Assembly: GCA_030536565.1 (NCBI GenBank)
Contig: JAUNPT010000020.1
Span: forward strand, 805 to 22,030
Length of the DNA stretch: 21,226 bases
DNA from: Eubacteriales bacterium
Lineage (GTDB): Bacteria; Bacillota; Clostridia; Lachnospirales; Lachnospiraceae
Reading direction: 5' to 3'
The translations under genes and the position numbers were made by a program. Shown piece by piece: positions 1 to 6,372 of the stretch. The notes under the pieces were generated by a model. That model searched no databases. It saw only the letters and a list, made by a program, of their open reading frames with translations, and had not been told where the DNA came from. The first letter of the stretch is position 1. Each line of letters starts with the position of its first letter.

Positions 1-389
1 GCACCGTCAAGCCTTCTATGTCTTTTTCTAAATATAAAAAATCCTGTAAAAGCTGAAACAGCTTCTTTAACAATCAGGTAGATAACCAGAAAAAACATAT
101 ACCTTATATTCCACGTCAATGCCACAAGCATGGCAAGCTGCATAAGCTTATCTGCAACCGGGTCAATAATCTTTCCTAAATCCGTAATCATATTACATCG
201 CCTTGCAATCTGTCCATCCAGCATATCTGTCAGGCCAGACAGCAAAACAATAACTGTGGCGGCATAATAATCCTTTGGCTCTGCCGCTGTAAAATATACA
301 TACAAAAATAAAGGAACCATTATTATTCTTAAATAACATAAAATATTCGGAAGTTTAACCAAATCACCTAATTCAAATTTAAACTTCAT
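1..389 (-). CDS. pgsA: CDP-alcohol phosphatidyltransferase, PgsA-like (3' end outside window)
   Basis: Integral-membrane enzyme that moves a phosphatidyl group from CDP-diacylglycerol to an alcohol; in this family and setting most likely glycerol-3-phosphate, giving phosphatidylglycerophosphate. The first 129 codons are visible. They carry the complete family signature D-x2-D-G-x2-A-R-x8-G-x3-D-x3-D, running from TDMLDG through QIARR to GKIIDPVADK at about residues 51-77. Hydrophobic stretches flank the signature. The start is the ATG at 389-387, preceded by GGAGGAAA at about 391-398. It lies 24 bp behind the icd stop on the same strand, so the two are probably co-transcribed. The cut C-terminus (family members are about 180-200 aa) should hold the remaining membrane helices. 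The residues resemble the N-terminal domain of the 3806-5878 fusion, so the two are paralogues. The family is certain; the PGP-synthase substrate is inferred. Confidence 0.9.
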   Translation of the reverse strand, partial: MKFKFELGDLVKLPNILCYLRIIMVPLFLYVYFTAAEPKDYYAATVIVLLSGLTDMLDGQIARRCNMITDLGKIIDPVADKLMQLAMLVALTWNIRYMFFLVIYLIVKEAVSAFTGFFIFRKRHRRLDG

Positions 390-413
390 ATTTCCTCCAC
401 TCCAGCCGACCGC

Positions 414-1622
414 TTACATTAAACCTTCTAATGTTTCTCTTACTGCCTTAATAAAATCCTGTGTATTTAATGTCACAGGATTCTCTATTGACGTAATCAA
501 TGCAAGATCCTTTGTCATCTTACCATCTTCAATTGTCTTAATACATGCTCTTTCCAGAAGGTCTGCAAATCCAGCAAGCTCAGGTATATTATCTAACTCC
601 CCGCGCTTTCTTAAAGCACCAGTCCATGCATAGATTGTGGCAATTGGATTTGTTGAGGTTTCTTCACCCTTAAGATGCTTGTAATAGTGTCTCTGAACTG
701 TACCATGTGCAGCTTCAAACTCATAGCAGCCATCTGGAGATACCAATACTGAAGTCATCATGGAAAGTGAACCAAATGCTGTGGCAACCATATCACTCAT
801 AACATCACCATCATAATTCTTACATGCCCAGATATAACCACCCTCTGAACGCATTACTCTGGCAACCGCATCATCTATCAATGTGTAGAAATATTTTATG
901 CCTGCATCTGCAAATTTCTCTTTATATTCATTATCGAATATTTCCTGAAAAATATCCTTGAATGTATGGTCATATTTTTTTGAAATTGTGTCCTTTGTCG
1001 CAAACCATAAATCCTGTCTGGTCTCTAAAGCAAAATTGAAGCAGCTCTTTGCAAAGCTCTCAATTGAGCATTCAAGATTATGCATTCCCTGCAAAACACC
1101 GGCTCCCTTGAAATTATGAATCAGTTCTCTTGTTTCCTTACCATTCTCATCAGTAAATACCAGCTCTGCTTTACCCGGCGCAGAAACCTTCATCTCTGAA
1201 GCCTTGTACACATCACCATAGGCATGTCTGGCGATTGTGATTGGCTTTGTCCAGTTCTTTACATATGGCTCAATCCCCTTTACAATAATTGGTGCACGAA
1301 ATACAGTACCATCCAGCATTGCACGTATTGTACCATTAGGGCTCTTATACATTTCCTTTAAGTTATATTCTGTCATTCTGGCTGCATTTGGAGTAATTGT
1401 GGCACATTTAACTGCAACGCCATATCTCTTAGCAGCCTCTGCTGAATCAATTGTCACCTGATCATTTGTTTCATTTCTATATTCCAGACCTAAATCATAA
1501 TACTCTGTATTTAATTCAATATATGGACTCAGCAGTTCGTCCTTTATAAGCTTCCAGAGGATTCTTGTCATTTCATCCCCGTCCATCTCAACAAGTGGTG
1601 TTGTCATTTTTATCTTTTCCAT
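414..1622 (-). CDS. icd: NADP-dependent isocitrate dehydrogenase, eukaryotic-type dimeric
   Basis: Oxidatively decarboxylates isocitrate to 2-oxoglutarate, making NADPH and feeding glutamate synthesis; cytosolic. At 402 aa it matches the homodimeric IDH subfamily of human IDH1 rather than the E. coli type. Substrate and metal residues known from that family are present, and the early ones have the same numbers as human IDH1: Thr77, Ser94, Arg100, Arg109, Arg132 (in ARHAYGDVYKAS) and Tyr139. The Lys equivalent to human Lys212 is Lys210, and the metal aspartates fall at about 250, 273 and 277 (CKNYDGDVMSD). The EAAHGTVQRHY segment of the cofactor site is also present. The ATG at 1622 follows GAGAGGAAA at modest spacing. 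It heads a likely two-gene unit with the downstream pgsA-like gene and has its own promoter at 1659-1687. No citrate synthase or aconitase gene is in the window. Confidence 0.97.
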   Translation of the reverse strand: MEKIKMTTPLVEMDGDEMTRILWKLIKDELLSPYIELNTEYYDLGLEYRNETNDQVTIDSAEAAKRYGVAVKCATITPNAARMTEYNLKEMYKSPNGTIRAMLDGTVFRAPIIVKGIEPYVKNWTKPITIARHAYGDVYKASEMKVSAPGKAELVFTDENGKETRELIHNFKGAGVLQGMHNLECSIESFAKSCFNFALETRQDLWFATKDTISKKYDHTFKDIFQEIFDNEYKEKFADAGIKYFYTLIDDAVARVMRSEGGYIWACKNYDGDVMSDMVATAFGSLSMMTSVLVSPDGCYEFEAAHGTVQRHYYKHLKGEETSTNPIATIYAWTGALRKRGELDNIPELAGFADLLERACIKTIEDGKMTKDLALITSIENPVTLNTQDFIKAVRETLEGLM

Positions 1623-1658
1623 ACCGCAGTTTCCTCTCTTATATATAAATTTCCAATA

Positions 1659-1687
1659 ATTATATCTGATTTGTAAATTTTTGTAAA
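1659..1687 (-). promoter_or_regulatory. Sigma-A-type promoter for icd
   Basis: Read on the minus strand, a -35 box TTTACA (1687-1682; 5 of 6 to TTGACA) is followed after exactly 17 bp by a perfect -10 box TATAAT (1664-1659). Transcription would start near 1652, giving an icd leader of about 30 nt that includes the GAGAGGAAA ribosome site. A second TTTACA lies at 1678-1673 between the boxes. This is read from sequence only. Confidence 0.7.
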
Positions 1688-1793
1688 CAGCCTATGTTTG
1701 TCTTTCCCGTTTCTGTTAATAATTTCTTTAATGAGAGTGCCTTTTGACACTGGCATCACCTTTATATTATCTGCCGGCAAAGCAAAATTAGCA

Positions 1794-1822
1794 TTGTATT
1801 AGCAATTTTAGTCTGTTATAAT
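1794..1822 (+). promoter_or_regulatory. Extended -10 promoter for asnB
   Basis: A perfect TATAAT at 1817-1822 is preceded by TG one base upstream (1814-1815), an extended -10 element. The -35 position, 17 bp upstream, is TTGTAT (1794-1799), a weak match, as is usual with an extended -10. Transcription would start near 1829, leaving a leader of about 86 nt before the asnB ATG. A second, weaker candidate upstream is TTGACA at 1744-1749 with TATTAT at 1765-1770, but its 15-bp spacing is short. Confidence 0.6.
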
Positions 1823-1841
1823 AGCCAAAGCAAATATAGTT

Positions 1842-1909
1842 GCAAAACAAGGAGGACAAATCCTCTCCTCGTCGAAGGACTCGGATTTTGCTCCGCAAAA
1901 CAAGGAGGA
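1842..1909 (+). repeat. asnB leader: duplicated 15-nt SD block flanking a hairpin segment
   Basis: The 15-mer GCAAAACAAGGAGGA occurs at 1842-1856 and again at 1895-1909; only the second copy is correctly placed before the asnB ATG at 1915. The 38 nt between the copies can fold in competing ways. The pyrimidine run at 1861-1870 can pair with the GAGGA of the first copy (5 bp, 4-nt loop) or with that of the second. TTTTGC at 1886-1891 pairs with GCAAAA at 1895-1900 (6 bp, TCC loop) and could instead pair with the same bases of copy one. It could be a translational switch, or the scar of a 53-bp duplication/insertion. There is no T-box signature and no start codon suitably placed after copy one. 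Confidence 0.55.
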
Positions 1910-1914
1910 TTATT

Positions 1915-3759
1915 ATGTGTGGATTTGCAGGTTTTACCGGACATCTGGACAATGGTGAAGAAATATTGGCTAACATGATGAATAAGATTATCCATCGTGG
2001 GCCTGACAGTGCCGGTCAGCATATAGATGGAAAAGCATATCTGGGATTTAGAAGACTTAGCTTTATCGACTTAGATAATGGAAGTCAGCCCATGTATAAC
2101 GAAGATAAAAAAATCGTCATTACATTTAATGGAGAAATATATAACCATGAGGAGCTTAGAAATGAATTAATCCAGAAAGGTCATACTTTTGCAAACCGTT
2201 CTGACACAGAGGTCTTAATTCATGCCTACGAGGAATATGGTGAAGACATGTTAAATATGCTCCGCGGCATGTTTGCATTCGTAATCTGGGACAGTGAAAA
2301 AGAAACGCTTTTCGGTGCAAGGGATTTCTTCGGCATCAAACCATTTTACTATGCCATTATTGATGGAAATATTGTTTTTGGTTCCGAAATAAAAAGTATA
2401 TTAGAATATCCCGGGTATAAAAAGGCTGTCAATGAAACTGCCTTGGAAAATTACCTTACATTCCAGTACTCCGTTCTTGAAGAAACCTTCTTCAAAGGAA
2501 TTTACAAGCTGATGCCAGCGCACTTCCTTAAATTTCATGATGGCAGGCTTGATATAAAACGCTACTGGACGCCAACCTTTGAGGCTGATAATTCAAAAAC
2601 TCTTGACGAGTTCGTTAATGAAATTGATGCCGCAATGCATGATTCTGTTGAGCATCACAAAATCAGTGATGTAGAAGTCGGCTCTTTCCTTTCAAGCGGT
2701 GTTGACTCAAGCTATGTAGCTGCTACATTTAATGGAGATAAGACATTTACTGTAGGCTTCGACTACGAAAAATATAATGAAATTGATTACGCCAAGGCTT
2801 TGTCTGACAAAATCCATATTGATAACTACTCCAAGCTTGTAACAAGTGAAGAATACTGGAATGCAATACCAACTATACAATACCAGATGGACGAGCCTTT
2901 AGCCGACCCTTCAGCCATTGCACTTTATTTTGTAAGCCAGACTGCTTCAAAGCATGTGAAAGCTGCCATGTCTGGTGAAGGTGCTGATGAATTTTTCGGC
3001 GGATACAATATTTACCATGAGCCTCACGACCTTGCCGGCTTCCAGAAGCTTCCTCTCGGCCTAAGAAAGGCCCTTGCTAAGTGTGCTTCTGCCCTGCCAT
3101 TTAAGTTTAAGGGTAAGAATTTCCTTATACGTGCCAGCAAGACTGTTGAAGAACGCTTCATTGGCAACGCATTTATGTTTACCGAAAAGGAACGTGCAAA
3201 GGTACTTAAAAATCCTACTGGAAAATATAATCATACTGAACTTACCAAGCCTTTTTATGACCAGGTTAAGGATCAGGATGACGTTACTAAGATGCAGTAT
3301 ATTGATATTAACTTCTGGCTCATTGGAGACATTCTGCTAAAAGCTGATAAAATGAGCATGGCACACTCCCTTGAGGTTCGTGTACCTTTCCTTGACCGCA
3401 AGGTATTTGATGTTGCCAGAACAATTCCTGCAAAATACAGAGTCAACAAGCAGAACACAAAATATGCCATGAGAATGGCAGCCCACAGGTATCTTCCTGA
3501 CATGGTTGCTGAAAAGAAGAAGCTTGGCTTCCCTGTACCAATCAGAATCTGGTTAAAGGACGAAAAATACTACAATATCATTAAGAAGTCCTTCACAAGT
3601 AAAGCAGCAGACAAGTACTTTAACACCAAAGAGCTTATTAAGTATCTTGATGACCACAAGGCTGGAAAGGCAGATAACTCCAGAAAAATCTGGACTATCT
3701 ACATGTTCCTTGTATGGTATGAAGATTTCTTTGGCGATGGAACAAAAAAAGCAGCATAA
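1915..3759 (+). CDS. asnB: Asparagine synthetase, glutamine-hydrolysing
   Basis: Makes asparagine from aspartate, glutamine and ATP; cytosolic. 614 aa. I chose the ATG at 1915, not the upstream in-frame ATG at 1840, because it gives MCGFAGF: Cys2 must be exposed at the N-terminus as the glutaminase nucleophile, and AAGGAGGA sits at ideal spacing before it. The N-terminal glutaminase domain (about 1-200) has HRGPDSAG (27-34) and NGEIYN (72-77). The synthetase domain has the PP-loop SFLSSGVDSS (257-266) and a downstream SGEGADEFFGGY motif. The C-terminal KLGFPVPIR segment and an all-helical end are typical of the family. It has its own promoter and a structured leader, and is followed 46 bp later by the phospholipid-synthase fusion with no terminator between, so they may share a transcript although the functions do not obviously connect. 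Confidence 0.96.
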   Translation: MCGFAGFTGHLDNGEEILANMMNKIIHRGPDSAGQHIDGKAYLGFRRLSFIDLDNGSQPMYNEDKKIVITFNGEIYNHEELRNELIQKGHTFANRSDTEVLIHAYEEYGEDMLNMLRGMFAFVIWDSEKETLFGARDFFGIKPFYYAIIDGNIVFGSEIKSILEYPGYKKAVNETALENYLTFQYSVLEETFFKGIYKLMPAHFLKFHDGRLDIKRYWTPTFEADNSKTLDEFVNEIDAAMHDSVEHHKISDVEVGSFLSSGVDSSYVAATFNGDKTFTVGFDYEKYNEIDYAKALSDKIHIDNYSKLVTSEEYWNAIPTIQYQMDEPLADPSAIALYFVSQTASKHVKAAMSGEGADEFFGGYNIYHEPHDLAGFQKLPLGLRKALAKCASALPFKFKGKNFLIRASKTVEERFIGNAFMFTEKERAKVLKNPTGKYNHTELTKPFYDQVKDQDDVTKMQYIDINFWLIGDILLKADKMSMAHSLEVRVPFLDRKVFDVARTIPAKYRVNKQNTKYAMRMAAHRYLPDMVAEKKKLGFPVPIRIWLKDEKYYNIIKKSFTSKAADKYFNTKELIKYLDDHKAGKADNSRKIWTIYMFLVWYEDFFGDGTKKAA

Positions 3760-3805
3760 ATTAGTTATATAATTTTCTCAATAAATACACAGAAAGAGGC
3801 GTTTT

Positions 3806-5878
3806 ATGCAGATTCATTTTCCATCTAAAAAAGAAATTTTTTCTATACCTAATATTATGGGGTATTTTCGTATATTACTGCTTCCCTTTATAGCTTCCGG
3901 CATTCTTAACGGGCTGCATTCAATGACCATAATCCTCCTTGTCATAAGTGCATTAACGGATTTTTTTGATGGCAGAGTTGCAAGAAGGTTTAACATGGTT
4001 ACCAATCTTGGAAAAGCGCTTGACCCTGTTGCAGACAAGCTTACACTCTGTATTTTGTTTTTATGCCTTGCAGTAAAAAATGATTATGCCCATGTTATTG
4101 TCATTGTAATGATTTTTAAGGAATTTTATATGCTGCTTATGGAAATGATTGTAAAAAAATCCAGCGGCAGCACCACTGGTGGAGCCAAATGGTATGGAAA
4201 GGGCTGCACAGCCGCCCTTTTTATTTCACTTGGCATATTCCTTATATTTCCACATATAGGTGCCATGTTATCAAATATCATAACGCTCTTTGTTGTGTAT
4301 ATCATGATATTTACAATGCTTATGTATGGTTTTCTGTTTAGAAGCATATTAAAAAATGAACCTTCGGTTAATATAAAGCACCGCAAAAATAAGCCTGATA
4401 AAAAATTCAACCCAGTCTTACGTTCATTTTTTTACACTTTGCTCCTTATTTTATTTTACATTGTATCAGGTGCTGCTTTACCATTTTTAAACCACCCTGC
4501 AGTGAGCATGGAATATGATGAGGCCTTTAATATAAATGATTACAGATATACTGATGTCACATCAGACTTAAATAGCACTTATGATGAAACAAGCCCGCAG
4601 ACGTCCTGTAATACTGACAGAGTCCGTCTTATAGCCACTAATGACGAAGCCTTAAATGAACGGATACGCCTTATAGATATGGCAAAGGATTCTATTATCC
4701 TTTCAACCTTTGATTTTAGAGCCGATGAAAGCGGCAAAGATGTAATCGCAGCCCTCTGTGATGCCGCTGACCGCAATGTTGACATTAAAATTCTCGTTGA
4801 TGGTTTTTCAAGTATTCTCAACATGGATGGAAAAAAAGAATTTTATGAGCTGGCATCTAAGCCCTGCGTTGAGCTGAAAATATATAATCCAGTGAATATA
4901 TTAAAGCCCTGGAACCTTATGGGCAGAATGCATGACAAATATTTAATAGTTGATGATTATGGATACATGCTTGGCGGACGTAATACCTTTGACCTGTTCT
5001 TAGGCTCATATTATGCTGACTACAAAAACCTTGACTTAGAGGTATTTGTCTGGAATGAAGGCAATAACGCTTCTTCCTCCCTAAATCAGGTTAAAGCATA
5101 TTTTGATAAAATATGGGAGCTCTCATACTGTGAACCATACAATTATCCAGCCAGTTTTCCAGATTCAAACATCTCTAAGAATACCTGTGCTGACTTAACA
5201 CAGCGTCTTACGGATTTTAGATTGAACAAATCGGACATTTTAAACAGGGCTGATTCAATTGAAAATACTCTCCGTGCTGGAAAAATCAAGCTTCTCTCCA
5301 ATCCAATACACAGAGGGAATAAAGAACCTTACATATACAGCAGACTATACAGGCTTATGGATTCTGCAAGTGAACGGGTATATCTTCACACTCCTTACAT
5401 TATATGCAGCAAAGATATGTATAAAGGACTTACTGCCATTGGCCATAAAAACATTGAGACAAAGCTTTTGCTAAATGCACCTGAAACTGGTGCCAACCCA
5501 TTTGGCTGCAGTGACTATGTAAGCGAGAAAACCAATGTCCTTGCCACTGGTTTTTCTATATACGAATATATGGGGAATTATTCATACCATACAAAAGCTG
5601 TACTTATCGACCATGATTTAAGCATAATAGGTTCTTACAACACAGATATGCGAAGCACCTATCTGGACACAGAGCTTATGCTTTCAATTGAAAGCAAAGA
5701 ACTTAATGCTGCCTTGGAAAATGTTATGTCTGAAGCTGAAAGCCAGTGCCGGTACCGAATATCAGAAACAGATTACACTGTGCCTGTCTCTGTGACAGAT
5801 GCTGCATTCAACAAAAAAGACCGCATAATGAATAAACTAATTGTATTCATTACACGGCCATTCCGTTTTTTATTATAA
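3806..5878 (+). CDS. CDP-alcohol phosphatidyltransferase fused to PLD-type cardiolipin synthase
   Basis: A 690-aa membrane protein joining two lipid-synthesis modules of different chemistry. Residues 1-185 form a CDP-alcohol phosphatidyltransferase with all signature residues present: D52, D55-G56, A59-R60, G69, D73 and D77, plus several hydrophobic helices. After a basic linker (about 185-206) comes another membrane span (about 208-228). Residues 270-650 form a phospholipase-D module with two HKD motifs: H376/K378/D383 followed by GGRN, and H595/K597/D602 followed by GSYN. The GGRN-x2-D pattern recalls E. coli ClsC more than ClsA. The likely job is to make phosphatidylglycerophosphate or phosphatidylglycerol in the first half and transfer phosphatidyl groups to make cardiolipin in the second; this is inferred, and substrates cannot be read from sequence. 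ATG at 3806 follows AAAGAGG. The reading frame is continuous through the junction. The stop overlaps the convergent mscL end by 6 bp. Confidence 0.88.
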   Translation: MQIHFPSKKEIFSIPNIMGYFRILLLPFIASGILNGLHSMTIILLVISALTDFFDGRVARRFNMVTNLGKALDPVADKLTLCILFLCLAVKNDYAHVIVIVMIFKEFYMLLMEMIVKKSSGSTTGGAKWYGKGCTAALFISLGIFLIFPHIGAMLSNIITLFVVYIMIFTMLMYGFLFRSILKNEPSVNIKHRKNKPDKKFNPVLRSFFYTLLLILFYIVSGAALPFLNHPAVSMEYDEAFNINDYRYTDVTSDLNSTYDETSPQTSCNTDRVRLIATNDEALNERIRLIDMAKDSIILSTFDFRADESGKDVIAALCDAADRNVDIKILVDGFSSILNMDGKKEFYELASKPCVELKIYNPVNILKPWNLMGRMHDKYLIVDDYGYMLGGRNTFDLFLGSYYADYKNLDLEVFVWNEGNNASSSLNQVKAYFDKIWELSYCEPYNYPASFPDSNISKNTCADLTQRLTDFRLNKSDILNRADSIENTLRAGKIKLLSNPIHRGNKEPYIYSRLYRLMDSASERVYLHTPYIICSKDMYKGLTAIGHKNIETKLLLNAPETGANPFGCSDYVSEKTNVLATGFSIYEYMGNYSYHTKAVLIDHDLSIIGSYNTDMRSTYLDTELMLSIESKELNAALENVMSEAESQCRYRISETDYTVPVSVTDAAFNKKDRIMNKLIVFITRPFRFLL

Positions 5879-6301
5879 CTGTGAAGTACAGTGTGGACAG
5901 CGTGTTGCCTCCATGGCAATCTCACTCTTACAATATGGACATGTCTTTGTGACTGTCTTTGTAACTTCTTCATCTTTTTTACTGAATTTATCATTTATTT
6001 TATTAATCAGCTGTATTAACATGAAGATTACCAGTGCTGTAATCAAAAAGTTAATTACAGCTGTAATAAAATTCCCATAACAGAGCACTGGTGCATTCTC
6101 CCCAGTTCCTAATGCAACCTTAAGGTTAGAAAAATCAATCCCGCCAAATATACCAAGAACAGGTGTCAGTATATCCTTATTCAGGGAAGTCACAATAGCT
6201 GTAAATGCTCCGCCAACGATAACACCGACTGCCATATCCATAACATTTCCACGCATAATAAACTTCTTAAATTCAACAATAAAACCTTTTTTCTTAGCCA
6301 T
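5873..6301 (-). CDS. mscL: Large-conductance mechanosensitive channel with C-terminal zinc ribbon
   Basis: Homopentameric inner-membrane channel that opens under membrane tension to release solutes during hypo-osmotic shock. I start it at the ATG at 6301 (MAKKKGF), 142 aa, because GGAGGAG at 6309-6315 precedes it; an upstream in-frame ATG at 6346 has no such site. MscL hallmarks: the N-terminal amphipathic helix with EFKKFIMRGNVMDMAVG, the glycine-rich TM1 (VGVIVGGAF), the periplasmic GGIDFSNL loop, TM2 (about 78-98) and LINKIND. The usual helical C-terminus is replaced by a four-cysteine zinc ribbon (CPYC-x10-CPHC) ending at the C-terminus. It lies 71 bp downstream of ppdK on the same strand and may be read from it, and converges on the fusion gene. 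Confidence 0.95.
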   Translation of the reverse strand: MAKKKGFIVEFKKFIMRGNVMDMAVGVIVGGAFTAIVTSLNKDILTPVLGIFGGIDFSNLKVALGTGENAPVLCYGNFITAVINFLITALVIFMLIQLINKINDKFSKKDEEVTKTVTKTCPYCKSEIAMEATRCPHCTSQL

Positions 6302-6372
6302 TTTCAAACTCCTCCGTATACTAATATAAAACTTTTCACTTATCAAATGAATCCTATATATACTCCAAGGCT

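Noticed and set aside
1731..1802. A possible 23-codon leader peptide upstream of asnB
   Set aside because: No ribosome site precedes its ATG, it has no run of asparagine codons, and it lies upstream of the preferred asnB promoter.
1840..1914. N-terminal extension of AsnB from the in-frame ATG at 1840
   Set aside because: It would bury the catalytic Cys2. The extension is highly basic and is made by reading through the leader repeat, and the strong SD serves the ATG at 1915.
1823..1914. T-box or other known riboswitch in the asnB leader
   Set aside because: The leader is only about 86 nt and lacks the T-box consensus and an intrinsic terminator; I could not match it to a known class.
6318..6346. 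Promoter for mscL (TTGATA, 17 bp, TAGTAT, minus strand)
   Set aside because: The -10 matches only 4 of 6, and the start point would fall on the SD itself; read-through from ppdK is equally likely.
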